Shown: positions 1 to 10,304, counted from the first letter of the stretch. The stretch is DNA of 64,000 nucleotides from CAISIP01 sp965278985 (GCA_965278985.1 OZ257131.1:4464001-4528000), one strand, 5' to 3'. Notes: a model not told the origin generated them from the sequence alone. Numbers and translations are program-made.

Positions 1-998
1 CGGTGAGCGTGTCAGCCAGCGCCAGCAACGCTGCAGGCCCGGCGGCGTCGGCCAGTGATTTCGACGGCAAGGTCAACAGCGCTGCGGGCGTGTCGTTCAG
101 CGCCAGCACTGGCCTGCTCTCGGGCCAGCGCGCGTTCACACAAGCCTATGACGGCCGCTGCGTGGTGATCGCCACCGGCAATCCCTGCCAGGGCGGCGAG
201 GCTCCGCTGACCACGCAGACCATCCTGGATGGCAACAAGCCCATCACCGCGCCGGTGGGCACCTCCGCCAGCGCACGCGCCAGTGCCTATGCACGCGGCG
301 GCAGCGTGGGTGCGAGCGCGTTGTCCGCCAACTCCACCGCCATCGGCCATGTGGGCATCGACCCCGTCAACCCCACACTCACCGTGCCGGGCGTACGCCA
401 GACCACCGGCAGCAGCCAGGCGCAGGCGTCCGCGTCCCTGGCCCATACCAACACGCTGATGGGGCAGGCCGGGGCCACGGCCACCATCACCATCCGTGGC
501 AGCGCCCACAGCTTCCTGTCCGTGTCCGATGCTGCACAGCTGGGCAACACCGCCTTCGCGCTGTTGAGCGTGACGGGTCGCTCGGCAGCACCGGGACAGA
601 ACTGCAGCCTGGTCTCCGCAGGATGTTTCGGAGAGTTCGCGCTCAGCCGCTATGCCAACCCCGACAGCCTCACGCCTGTAGAAGAAGGCGACGTCACGCG
701 CAATTTCAGCTTCAGCTTCGAAAGCCGCACGGGCGATGTCGTGAGCCTGCTGGCCTATGCCTCCGCCGCAACCACCAACACCGGTGAAGCGGATGCCTCC
801 CACACGCTGCGCATCGACCAGATCGAACTGAGCGATGGTTTCCAGTTCGCCGACGAGGCAGGGCTGGTGCGCATCGGCAATGTGTACGCCTTTGCCGCGG
901 CGGTGCCGGAGCCGCAAAGCTGGGCGATGGTGGCCGTGGGCCTGCTGGTGGTCGGCACGGTGGCCCGCCGCAGAGGCCGCCGGATGCGCGCAGCCTGA
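1..998 (+). CDS. PEP-CTERM sorting domain protein, 5' end outside window
   Basis: The reading frame is open from the left edge, so the true start lies upstream. The visible part (about 331 residues) is rich in Ser, Ala and Thr, as in exported surface proteins. The C-terminus is a classic sorting signal: VPEP, then a hydrophobic segment, then an arginine cluster (RRRGRR) close to the end. In the known system this tail is recognised by an exosortase in the inner membrane, usually in exopolysaccharide-producing bacteria. No exosortase gene is visible here. The upstream domain is not recognised. Two Cys pairs (near residues 53/62 and 199/205 of the visible part) could form disulfides. Confidence 0.85.
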   Translation, partial: VSVSASASNAAGPAASASDFDGKVNSAAGVSFSASTGLLSGQRAFTQAYDGRCVVIATGNPCQGGEAPLTTQTILDGNKPITAPVGTSASARASAYARGGSVGASALSANSTAIGHVGIDPVNPTLTVPGVRQTTGSSQAQASASLAHTNTLMGQAGATATITIRGSAHSFLSVSDAAQLGNTAFALLSVTGRSAAPGQNCSLVSAGCFGEFALSRYANPDSLTPVEEGDVTRNFSFSFESRTGDVVSLLAYASAATTNTGEADASHTLRIDQIELSDGFQFADEAGLVRIGNVYAFAAAVPEPQSWAMVAVGLLVVGTVARRRGRRMRAA

Positions 999-1026
999 GC
1001 GGCGCGCGGCCCGCGTCCGTTCAGGC
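993..1026. terminator. Stem-loop between convergent genes, probable bidirectional terminator
   Basis: Positions 993-1002 pair with 1017-1026 over 10 bp with one G-T wobble; the loop is 14 nt. It spans the stops of the PEP-CTERM gene (plus) and the thiolase-fold gene (minus). There is no clear T tract, so this is a structural call only. Confidence 0.45.
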
Positions 1027-2211
1027 CTTCAGCACCACCGACGCACCGTTGGCCCCGAGCCCCAGCACCGCCGACAGACCCACACGCGCGCCTTGCACCT
1101 GCCGGCCCTCGGCCTCGCCGCGCAGTTGCCAGGCCAGTTCACACACCTGCAACACGCCCTGCGCCGTGGTGGCCTCGCCGAAGGACAAGAATCCGCCGCT
1201 GGGGTTGATGGGCAGCCGCCCGCCGATGCCCAGTTCGCCGTGCTCCAGCATCCAGTCGCCCTGCCCGGGCTCGAAGAAGCCGAACAGCTCCGGCCACGCG
1301 AGCACATGCCAGGCGGTGTTGTCCGCCATCTCCAGCAGGTCGATGTCCTGCGGCCCCACGCCCGCCATGGCGCAGGCCCGCTGCACGGCGCACACCACCT
1401 CGCTGGTGTGCGAGGTGCCGAAGCCCGACGCGGTGGCGACCGTGGGGATGCGCATCGACGGGTCACCGAACTGGCCCGTGGCCGACGCGCACCCCGCCAC
1501 CTGCACCAGCACGCCGCCGCGCCGGCGCGCCTGTTCCTCGGTGCCCAGCACCAGCGCCGCGGCGCCATCGCTGACCGCGCAGATCTCCAGGATGTGCAGC
1601 GGGTCGCTCACCACAGGCGAGGCCAGCACCTCCTCCACCGTGCAGGCCTTGCGGTAACGCGCCAGCGGGTTGCCCAGCGCATGCTGGTGCATCAGCACCG
1701 AGGCCAACGCCAGCGTGCGCGGCGTGGTGCCGAAGTCGTGCATGCGCCGGCGGGCTTCCAGGGCCCAGTAGGCGGGGTTGGTGGCGCCCATGGCCACCCA
1801 GCGCAGGTAGTCGGTGTCGCTGATGTCGTCCGGGCTGCCCGGCGGGCGCGGGATGAAGCCCTTGGGCATGCGCTCGGCCCCCACGGCCGCCACCACGTCG
1901 CACTGGCCGCTGGCGATCATGGACCAGGCCTGCTGCACGGCGATGCCGCCGGCCGCGCAGCCACCGCCCACATTGATGGCCGGCATGCCCTTTTCGGCCA
2001 CGGCCTGCAGGATCTCGTTGGCATGCAGGCCCCAGCCCATGCCGCCCTCAAAACGCGAACTGGCGGCCACAAGGCCCTGCAGGTCGTTCCATTCCAGCGA
2101 TGCATCGCGCAGCGCGGCCTGCATCGCGTCCAGCGCGAGTTGCAGCTGCGGCTTGTGCGGGAACTTCCCCCACGGGTGCGCGCCCACGCCCAGCACATAG
2201 ACCGGCCTCAT
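1021..2211 (-). CDS. Thiolase-fold (SCP-x/Ltp-like) protein, possibly an aldolase
   Basis: This 396-residue protein has the thiolase fold. The N-terminal nucleophile-region Cys is in GGGCAAGG near residue 85. The C-terminal part reads NPSGGFLSFGEA where a degradative thiolase carries a GHP histidine, and GLGANGAS where the second catalytic Cys (CxG) is expected. Both acid/base residues therefore look absent. Steroid side-chain aldolases of the Ltp2 type show the same loss and need a DUF35 partner, and a DUF35 gene lies directly upstream with a 4-nt ATGA overlap. I infer retro-aldol cleavage of a hydroxyacyl-CoA. An ordinary lipid-transfer thiolase remains possible. Confidence 0.75.
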   Translation of the reverse strand: MRPVYVLGVGAHPWGKFPHKPQLQLALDAMQAALRDASLEWNDLQGLVAASSRFEGGMGWGLHANEILQAVAEKGMPAINVGGGCAAGGIAVQQAWSMIASGQCDVVAAVGAERMPKGFIPRPPGSPDDISDTDYLRWVAMGATNPAYWALEARRRMHDFGTTPRTLALASVLMHQHALGNPLARYRKACTVEEVLASPVVSDPLHILEICAVSDGAAALVLGTEEQARRRGGVLVQVAGCASATGQFGDPSMRIPTVATASGFGTSHTSEVVCAVQRACAMAGVGPQDIDLLEMADNTAWHVLAWPELFGFFEPGQGDWMLEHGELGIGGRLPINPSGGFLSFGEATTAQGVLQVCELAWQLRGEAEGRQVQGARVGLSAVLGLGANGASVVLKA

Positions 2212-2651
2212 GCTGCGTCTCCTTCTGGCGCGGCGGGCGCGAACTTGTAGGTCAGCACTTCCTGGCCGTCGTCATTGCGGTACAGCGCCTCGGTGGTCAG
2301 CACCACGGGCATGCCGATGCGCAGCGCGTCCAGCGGTATACCCGTCAGCATGCCCAGCACCCGCAGGCCTTCCGGCAGTTCGACCATCCCCAGCGCGTAC
2401 GGTGCCCACGGCTCCATGCGGAAGAGTGGCGGTGGCCGGTAGCTCTGCACGGTGTAGCTGTACAGCGTGCCCTGCGGGCCCAGCAGCACGTCCTCGACCT
2501 GCTTGGTGCGGCACTGCGGGTTGCGACAGCTCAGGCTCTTCGGGAAATAGTGCGTGCCGCAACCCGCGCAGCGTGACCCGATCAGGCGCGTGTCGACGCC
2601 CTCCCCCTGGAACAATCCTGCCGCGACCGGCAGCTGCGCGAGCGTTTCCAT
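2208..2651 (-). CDS. DUF35 zinc-ribbon/OB-fold protein
   Basis: A 147-residue protein. The N-terminal rubredoxin-like zinc ribbon has Cys pairs CAGC (near residue 28) and CRNPQC (near residue 42). An OB-fold half follows, ending about ten residues before the C-terminus. DUF35 proteins bind CoA-linked substrates and act as partners of thiolase-fold enzymes; they complete the active site of Ltp2-type aldolases. The frame stays open far upstream, but the ATG at 2651 begins the family-like sequence and sits 11 nt after the stop of the preceding gene. The stop overlaps the start of the thiolase-fold gene, so the two are probably translated together. Confidence 0.85.
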   Translation of the reverse strand: METLAQLPVAAGLFQGEGVDTRLIGSRCAGCGTHYFPKSLSCRNPQCRTKQVEDVLLGPQGTLYSYTVQSYRPPPLFRMEPWAPYALGMVELPEGLRVLGMLTGIPLDALRIGMPVVLTTEALYRNDDGQEVLTYKFAPAAPEGDAA

Positions 2652-2662
2652 GGCCGCCCCTT

Positions 2663-3199
2663 TCAGCGCGACAGGATGTCGCGGGTCTCGCGGAAATACA
2701 GTGTGCCTTTGGCCACGTCCGTGACGGTCACCTCGTGGCGCACATACCGCAGGTCGCGCTTGACGAATTTGTCGGTGGCCTTGGTGGTGATGCGCACCGT
2801 GGCACCCACGGGGATGGGCTCCAAAATCTCGGAGTCGTGGAAGGTGTGGATGGAGCCGATGGCGAAGGGCTTGGTGTGGTCGAACTGCACCGACAGCACG
2901 AAGTGCGACACCAACAGCGGCGGCACGATGGCGCCACCGAAAGGCGACTCGCCGGGGATGGTCCAGGTGTTCATGCGCCAGCCCTCGAACCAAGGGTTGA
3001 AGTCCTCCACCGCGTCGGCATAGAGGATCACGAGCTCGGGCGTGATGTGCAGGTCGCGCGACAGTTCGTCGCCGATCTGCACCATGTCCCAGTAGGTCTG
3101 CGATTCGGACGCCAGGCCGTCGATGAAGTCGCGGGTCTGGCGGATCTGGATCTCGGTCATCGGTCGCAGGGCGTCGGTGGTGATGGCGGTGTCGGTCAT
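2663..3199 (-). CDS. MaoC-like/FAS1-DH hydratase subunit
   Basis: A 178-residue hot-dog fold protein, half the length of a complete double hot-dog hydratase 2. The region AVEDFNPWFEG (about residues 63-73) aligns with the hydratase signature D-x-N-P-x-H but has Phe at the catalytic His position. Activity would therefore need the neighbouring subunit (3250-3699). Split, heteromeric MaoC hydratases of this kind are known from bacterial steroid side-chain degradation (ChsH1/ChsH2). The start at 3199 was chosen because GAGGACATTGCC precedes it. It lies 50 nt downstream of its partner gene and 11 nt before the DUF35 gene. Confidence 0.8.
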   Translation of the reverse strand: MTDTAITTDALRPMTEIQIRQTRDFIDGLASESQTYWDMVQIGDELSRDLHITPELVILYADAVEDFNPWFEGWRMNTWTIPGESPFGGAIVPPLLVSHFVLSVQFDHTKPFAIGSIHTFHDSEILEPIPVGATVRITTKATDKFVKRDLRYVRHEVTVTDVAKGTLYFRETRDILSR

Positions 3200-3249
3200 G
3201 GCAATGTCCTCGGTGTTCGTTGTGCGGTTCGTTGGGGGAGACGCTGCGC

Positions 3250-3699
3250 TCAGACGCCGACGTCGACTTCGACCCAGCCGACGGTCTTTTTCTCGCCGGC
3301 TTCGTTGTCGGCCCAGATGTCCACCTTGAAGCGGTAGCCTTTGCCCTTGGGCGTCTTCTCGCGCACCACGCCGTGGGTCGTGATGACCTCGTTGGCCAGG
3401 GTCGAGGCGATGTACTTGCAGACCACGCGGGCGTTGCGGAAGAAGTTGGCGCCGAAGTGGTTGACGCACATCTCGGCGATGTAGGCCGACGACATCTCAC
3501 CGGTCTGGATGGGCGCCTTCAGGCCCGTCTCGGCGGCGTACACCGGGTCCCAGTGGTTGGGGTTGAAGCGGCCCCACAGGCGCGAGCCCATCAGCTGGAT
3601 GGCGGCCTTCTTCTTCACGCCCATGAGCTCGTAGCCGATGGGGGTGTCGGGGGTGATGAGGTAGGAAGCCGCTGTGTTGCTTGTTGTGCTTGTCTGCAT
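3250..3699 (-). CDS. MaoC-like hydratase partner subunit
   Basis: A 149-residue single hot-dog domain. FNPNHWDPVYAAETG (about residues 45-59) resembles the hydratase 2 signature N-P-x-H-x-D, so this subunit keeps the His that the partner lacks. PIQTGEMSS follows, as in MaoC proteins. It is the first gene of a minus-strand four-gene operon (two MaoC halves, DUF35, thiolase-fold). The start at 3699 has GAGGAAC 4 nt upstream. The predicted role is hydration of an enoyl-CoA as a heteromer with the downstream subunit; substrate unknown. Confidence 0.8.
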   Translation of the reverse strand: MQTSTTSNTAASYLITPDTPIGYELMGVKKKAAIQLMGSRLWGRFNPNHWDPVYAAETGLKAPIQTGEMSSAYIAEMCVNHFGANFFRNARVVCKYIASTLANEVITTHGVVREKTPKGKGYRFKVDIWADNEAGEKKTVGWVEVDVGV

Positions 3700-4163
3700 G
3701 GTTGTTCCTCGGTTGTGTGGGTCTTGGGTGTCTGGTTGGTCGGTGTGTACTGTGTGGCGATGGGATTGGAGGGCGCGTGCCACGGCGTGTGTGCATCAGG
3801 CCGGCGGGGCACTCGGCTCCGCGGCTGTCCCCCGCGGCGGCCTAAGGCCGCCAGCTCCTCCTTGATGCCGCTGCGCCGAGCGCCCCACCGTCCTGATCTG
3901 CGCGCATGGTGGGAGCGCGAAGGACGCGCGCCGGGAAAACGTTTTGCAATGGAAAGATCTGCGCGCCAACCCCACTGGTTGCAGAAGAGGCTGGGGTGGA
4001 TGGCGCAGCGGCATAAAGGGGGAGTCGACGGCCCTAGGCCGGCACGGAGGACAGCCGCGGAGGCATCCACTCCAGCCTCTTCGGCGCACACAGGTGGCCC
4101 CTCGCAGCTGCACCCTCACACGCACCTGCAACGGCAACTGCACGTCTGGATGTGCGCACTGCA
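3700..4163. other. 464-bp non-coding gap between ligase and MaoC operon
   Basis: I see no convincing gene here. The gap should hold the promoter of the minus-strand MaoC operon. Visible signals: an inverted repeat pair (separate entry), a perfect palindrome AAAACGTTTT at 3936-3945, and an 11-bp direct repeat GATCTGCGCGC at 3895-3905 and 3956-3966 flanking it. The palindrome and direct repeats are operator-like, but no regulator can be assigned. Confidence 0.6.
3819..4060. repeat. Imperfect inverted repeat, two 59-nt arms
   Basis: Arm 3819-3877, reverse-complemented, matches arm 4002-4060 at about 50 of 59 positions. Each arm has its own short palindrome around its centre (GGCCTAAGGCC in the first, GGCCCTAGGCC in the second). 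The arms are separated by 124 nt. The divergence and the internal symmetry suggest two copies of a dispersed intergenic repeat inserted in opposite orientations, not a terminator of one gene. Confidence 0.7.
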
Positions 4164-5939
<1,776 letters not shown>

Positions 5940-6204
5940 GGGCTGCTCCTTGTGGTGGGTTCTTTTTTCGAAACCTGCGCATGGTATTACTGCTCGGTAT
6001 CTTTGTCTACCTCGTCAATTCCCGCTTACTGTCCAATAGAAATACCGGGTTAACCCTTAGCAAAAATGCCGCCTCCTCCATTGCAAGATACTGGTGAGTA
6101 TTCCAAAATACCTTCAAGAAAACCTTGTATGTGCCCGACCTTCGGGCGTCAGGCAAAGGGCAGAGGCGCGGCAACCGGCGCGCACTTCATCAGGAGCCAA
6201 TCGC
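5940..6204. promoter_or_regulatory. Divergent control region with palindrome
   Basis: This 265-bp stretch is visibly richer in A/T than its surroundings and separates the divergent ligase and monooxygenase genes, so both promoters should lie here. It contains a perfect 10-bp palindrome GGGTTAACCC at 6047-6056 and matching arms CGGTAT (5995-6000) and ATACCG (6042-6047). These could be an operator, for example for the TetR regulator at 8633. No confident -35/-10 pair was found. Confidence 0.5.
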
Positions 6205-7818
6205 ATGGATCAGGTCGACGCCGTCGTCATCGGAGCAGGGTTCGCAGGGCTGCGCGCCCTGTACACCCTGCGGGGCATGGGCAAGCGGGTGGTGGTGCTG
6301 GAAGCCAGCGCCGGCGCAGGCGGGGTGTGGTACCACAACGGGTATCCCGGCGCGCGCTGCGACGTGGAGAGTTACGACTACTCCTACGGCTTCTCGCCCG
6401 AGCTCGAACAGGAATGGCGCTGGAGCGAGCGCTACGCCACCCAGCCCGAAATCCTGCGCTACATCGACCACGTGGTGGAGCGTTTCGACCTGCGCAAGGA
6501 CATCGTCTTCAACACCCGCATGGCGCGCGCCGAATACGACGAGCAGGCCGCACGCTGGACCGTCACGGCCGAGGACGGGCGCCAATGGTCGGCCGCCCTC
6601 TTCGTGAGCTGCGTGGGCCAGCTGTCGACCACCAAGAGCCCCAGCTACCCCGGCCAGTCCAGCTTCAAAGGCGAGATCATCCACAGCGCCGTGTGGCCCA
6701 AGCACAAGGTGGAGTACGCCGGCAAACGCGTGGCCATCATCGGCACCGGCTCCTCGGGCATGCAGATGACGCCCATCATCGCGCAGCAGGCGGCGCACCT
6801 CACGGTGTTCCAGCGCACGCCCAACTACAGCATCCCGGCCTCCAACGCACCGGTGTCGGACGAGGAAGACCGCAAGGTCAAGGCCAACTACCGCGAGCGC
6901 CGCGCGCAGGCCTGGAACTCGCCCACCGGGCTGGGCTTCTACCCCAGCAAGCAGTCGGCGCTGGACGCCACGCCCGAAGAGCGCGAGAAGGTGTACGAGG
7001 CCGCCTGGCACCGCCTGGGCTTCGGCTTTGCGCTGTCGTACTTCGACATCCTGCTGTCCAAGCCGGCCAACGACACGGCCGCCGAGTTCATCCGCAAGAA
7101 GATCGCCTCCGTCATCGACGACCCCGCGCTGCAGGACAAGCTGATCCCCAAGGGCCATCCCTTCGCGACGCGCCGCCCCTCGGTGGACAGCGGCTATTTC
7201 CAGGCCTTCAACCGCGACAACGTGGAACTGGCCGACGTGCGCGAGTCGCCCATCGTGGAGTTCACGCCCGAGGGCATCCGCACCACAGCCAAGCTGCACG
7301 AGTTCGACATGATCATCTATGCAACCGGCTTCGACGCGCTGACCGGTTCGCTGCTGCGCCCCGAGATCGTGGGCAGGGGCGGCATCACCCTCAAGCAGAA
7401 GTGGGCTGACGGCCCGGTGACCCAGCTCGGCGTGTCGGTGAACGGCTTTCCCAACATGCTGATCGTGGTGGGCCCCGGCAGCCCTTCGCTGCTGAGCAAC
7501 GTGCTGGTGTCCACAGAGCAGCAGATCGACTGGCTGGCCGGCCTGATCCGCCACATGGACGCCAACGGCATCGTGGAATTCGAAGCGACCGCCGAGGCAG
7601 AGAAGGCCTGGGTGGCGCACGTCAACGAACGCGTCAAGGGCACGCTGTACCTGACCACCGACTCCTATTACAACGGGGCCGAGGTATCCGGCAAGCCGCG
7701 CGTGTTCATGCCCTACACCGGCGGCGTGCGCGGATACCGCCGCATCCTGGAGAAGTGCTCGGCCGAGGGATATTCCGGCTTCGCGCTGCGCAAGGCGCCA
7801 GCGGCGGTGGCAGCATGA
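6205..7818 (+). CDS. Flavin-dependent Baeyer-Villiger monooxygenase
   Basis: A 537-residue class B flavoprotein monooxygenase that would insert one oxygen next to a ketone, giving an ester or lactone, using FAD, NADPH and O2. The FAD-binding GAGFAG lies at about residues 10-15. The family fingerprint FKGEIIHSAVWP (FxGxxxHxxxWP) starts at about residue 154, and the NADPH-binding GTGSSG at about 180. The length fits the cyclohexanone/phenylacetone monooxygenase group. The ATG at 6205 was chosen because AGGAG lies 8 nt upstream; the frame extends further but without a good site. Its stop overlaps the SDR start. The esterase at 14705 could hydrolyse its product. Confidence 0.93.
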   Translation: MDQVDAVVIGAGFAGLRALYTLRGMGKRVVVLEASAGAGGVWYHNGYPGARCDVESYDYSYGFSPELEQEWRWSERYATQPEILRYIDHVVERFDLRKDIVFNTRMARAEYDEQAARWTVTAEDGRQWSAALFVSCVGQLSTTKSPSYPGQSSFKGEIIHSAVWPKHKVEYAGKRVAIIGTGSSGMQMTPIIAQQAAHLTVFQRTPNYSIPASNAPVSDEEDRKVKANYRERRAQAWNSPTGLGFYPSKQSALDATPEEREKVYEAAWHRLGFGFALSYFDILLSKPANDTAAEFIRKKIASVIDDPALQDKLIPKGHPFATRRPSVDSGYFQAFNRDNVELADVRESPIVEFTPEGIRTTAKLHEFDMIIYATGFDALTGSLLRPEIVGRGGITLKQKWADGPVTQLGVSVNGFPNMLIVVGPGSPSLLSNVLVSTEQQIDWLAGLIRHMDANGIVEFEATAEAEKAWVAHVNERVKGTLYLTTDSYYNGAEVSGKPRVFMPYTGGVRGYRRILEKCSAEGYSGFALRKAPAAVAA

Positions 7819-8588
7819 GCTTCGACTTCGGCGGCAAGGTCGCCATCGTCACCGGCGCAGGCGGCGGCATCGGCCGCGCGGTGTCGCTGGCACTTTCCGA
7901 TGCCGGCGCCAAGGTGCTGGTGGTGGACCTGTCACACGACAGCGGCCAGGAGACCGCCGCGCAGATCCTGCAGCGCGGCGGGACGGCCCAGTTCGTGGCC
8001 GCCGACGTGAGCCGCGCCGAAGATGTGGCGCACTACGTGGCCGCTGCTCGCGATGCCTGGGGCCGCATCGACATCTTCATGAACAACGCCGCCTGGCAGG
8101 GCCCGATCCTGCCCGTGGTCGACACACCGGACGAACTCTTCGACAAGGTGATGGCCATCAACGTGCGCGGCGTCTTCCTGGGCCTCAAGCATGTGTTGCC
8201 GGTGATGATCGCGCAGCGCAGCGGCGCAGTCGTCAACACCGCCTCGCTGGGCGCCTACATCGGCGTGCGCAACCTGGCACCCTACGCCGCCAGCAAACAC
8301 GCCGTGATGGGCCTGACCAAGTCCACCGCCATGGAAGTGGCACGCAAGGGCATCCGCATCAACGCCGTGTGCCCCGGCCCGGTGGACACCGCCATGCTGC
8401 GCGACATCGAAGCCGGGCAGGCCCCGGGCAAGGCTGAGGAACTGCGCGCGCAACGTGCCGCCGGCATCCCTGACGGCCGCTACGCGCTGCCCGAGGAAGT
8501 GGCCAACCTGATGCTCTACCTGTGTTCCGACCTGTCCAGCCATGTCACGGGCCAAGGCATCCAGATCAACGGAGGCAGCCATGCGTGA
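7815..8588 (+). CDS. SDR family NAD(P)-dependent oxidoreductase
   Basis: A 257-residue classical short-chain dehydrogenase. The cofactor motif TGAGGGIG is at about residues 12-19, NNAA near 91, the catalytic Ser in NTASLGAY near 139, and YAASK with catalytic Tyr157 and Lys161. The start overlaps the monooxygenase stop (ATGA), so the two genes are translationally coupled. A likely role is oxidation of the alcohol that yields the monooxygenase's ketone, or of the hydroxy product after ester cleavage. Direction and substrate are inference. Confidence 0.9.
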   Translation: MSFDFGGKVAIVTGAGGGIGRAVSLALSDAGAKVLVVDLSHDSGQETAAQILQRGGTAQFVAADVSRAEDVAHYVAAARDAWGRIDIFMNNAAWQGPILPVVDTPDELFDKVMAINVRGVFLGLKHVLPVMIAQRSGAVVNTASLGAYIGVRNLAPYAASKHAVMGLTKSTAMEVARKGIRINAVCPGPVDTAMLRDIEAGQAPGKAEELRAQRAAGIPDGRYALPEEVANLMLYLCSDLSSHVTGQGIQINGGSHA

Positions 8589-8632
8589 TTGCGTCGCACT
8601 CGCCGCAGCCAATTCCCCACGAGGCATGGGAT

Positions 8633-9376
8633 ATGCTCATCACAATGCAGAACCGCGCGAAACCCCGCCCCGTCTCCAAGGCCATGGCCGGCCGGGTGGC
8701 ACGGCGGGCCTCCAACGATCCGAACGCACCGGAGGACATCCGCGATGCGGTCTGGCGCCTCAAGCGCGAGAGCATCGTGGCCGCGGCCGTGGACCTGTTC
8801 TACCACCAGGGCTATGCGCGCACGACGCTGGAGCAGGTGGCCGATGCGATCCACGTGACCAAGCCCTTCATCTACGCACACTTCGCCTCCAAGGGCGACC
8901 TGCTGGCGGAGATCTGCATGCGCGGCACACGCCTGTCGCACGAGTCGCTGATGCGCGCCGTGGCGCAGCCGGGCACACCAACGCAGAAGCTGGCAGCCAT
9001 CGCACGCGACTTCATGCAGATGGTGCTGCTGCACCAGGCGCACGCGGTGATCTACAGCCGCGAGGAGAAGGAGCTGGCAAAGGAGGACCGCGATGCCATC
9101 AACCACCTGCGCCGCGAGTTCGACCACCAGCTGGTGGCCGTGCTGGAGCAGGGCGTGGCACAGGGCGAGTTCACGGTGGAGGATGTGCCGCTCACGGCGC
9201 TGGCCATCGTGGGCATCGTGGGCTGGTCGCAGATGTGGTACCGGCCCGGCGGACGCCTGACCAAGGAAGAAGCCTCCGCCAAGGTGGCCTCGCTGGTGCT
9301 GGCCATGGTGCGCGCCAAGGACACGACGGCGGGCAGCAACGTGCCCGCAACGCCGCCGGTCGCCATTCCGTCCTGA
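8633..9376 (+). CDS. TetR/AcrR family transcriptional regulator
   Basis: A 247-residue regulator. After a basic N-terminal tail the TetR helix-turn-helix is seen from about residue 36 (ESIVAAAVDLFYHQGYARTT ... VTKPFIYAHFASKGDLLAEI). The C-terminal half is a ligand-binding helical domain that ends with a low-complexity tail. The start at 8633 has GAGG upstream; a second ATG at 8645 and a more upstream frame are possible. It sits 44 nt after the SDR inside the catabolic operon, so it likely represses this operon in response to a pathway acyl-CoA or ketone. Confidence 0.85.
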   Translation: MLITMQNRAKPRPVSKAMAGRVARRASNDPNAPEDIRDAVWRLKRESIVAAAVDLFYHQGYARTTLEQVADAIHVTKPFIYAHFASKGDLLAEICMRGTRLSHESLMRAVAQPGTPTQKLAAIARDFMQMVLLHQAHAVIYSREEKELAKEDRDAINHLRREFDHQLVAVLEQGVAQGEFTVEDVPLTALAIVGIVGWSQMWYRPGGRLTKEEASAKVASLVLAMVRAKDTTAGSNVPATPPVAIPS

Positions 9377-9413
9377 ACCTGCGCTGCGTGGCGCCCATCC
9401 AGGGAGCCACGCA

Positions 9414-10280
9414 ATGAGCGCCGCACAAGCGCTCTCCATGGCCGTCGTCGGCGGCGGCACCATGGGCGTGGGCATCGCCTACGTCTACGCAGTGGCTGGC
9501 TGGAACGTCACCGTCGTCGAGCCCGACGACGCCCGCAGCGAGGCCGTGCAACGCACGCTGGCCGAGGTCGCACAAGGCGGCGCCAAGCGCGGCAAGCTCA
9601 ACGCCGAGCAGGTGGCCCACGTGACCCACGGCGTCCAGCGCGTGGCCTCGTCGCTGGACCTGCCCATGGCGCTGGACCTGGTGATCGAAAGCGTGCCCGA
9701 GCGGCTGGCCCTCAAGCAGCAGGTGCTGGCGCAGATCGCAACGCGCAGCCCGCGCATCCTCGGCAGCAACACCAGCTCTATGTCCATCAACGAACTGGCG
9801 GGGTCGGTGACGGACCGCTCCACGTTCCTCGGCATGCACTTCTTCAACCCCGTGTGGTCGCTGCAGATGGTGGAGCTGATCCGTGGCCACCACACCAGCG
9901 CAGACACCCTCGCGCTGGCGCGGCAGTTCGCCGAGAGCACGGGCAAGGTCACCATCACGGTGGGCGACGTGCCCGGCTTCGCCACCAGCCGGCTGGACCT
10001 GATCGCCTCGCTGGAAGCCATGCGCATGCTGCAGGACGGCGTGGCCAGCGCCGAGGACATCGACCGCGCGATGGTCATCGCCTACCGCCACCCCATGGGC
10101 CCACTGCGCCTGAGCGACATCGTCGGCCTGGACGTGCGGCTGGACATCGCGCGCCAGTTGAGCAAGGCCCTGGGCGAACGGTATGCCCCGCCACGCATCC
10201 TGGAGGAGATGGTGGCGCGTGGCGAGCTCGGCCAGAAGTCGGGCAAGGGTTTCTTCGAATGGCCCATCCCGGCCGCATGA
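9414..10280 (+). CDS. 3-hydroxyacyl-CoA dehydrogenase family protein
   Basis: A 288-residue protein of the short, two-domain 3-hydroxyacyl-CoA dehydrogenase family, NAD-dependent. The Rossmann motif GGGTMG is near residue 13. SNTSSMSINEL (about 119-129) and the catalytic-histidine segment GMHFFNPV (about 141-148) match the family, followed by the C-terminal helical domain with PMGPLRLSDIVGLD. AGGGAG precedes the start. It lies directly before the acyl-CoA dehydrogenase gene. The predicted step is oxidation of a 3-hydroxyacyl-CoA to the 3-ketoacyl-CoA for the thiolase. Confidence 0.9.
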   Translation: MSAAQALSMAVVGGGTMGVGIAYVYAVAGWNVTVVEPDDARSEAVQRTLAEVAQGGAKRGKLNAEQVAHVTHGVQRVASSLDLPMALDLVIESVPERLALKQQVLAQIATRSPRILGSNTSSMSINELAGSVTDRSTFLGMHFFNPVWSLQMVELIRGHHTSADTLALARQFAESTGKVTITVGDVPGFATSRLDLIASLEAMRMLQDGVASAEDIDRAMVIAYRHPMGPLRLSDIVGLDVRLDIARQLSKALGERYAPPRILEEMVARGELGQKSGKGFFEWPIPAA

Positions 10281-10304
10281 ACGCATATTTCTGAGGCATC
10301 CCTC

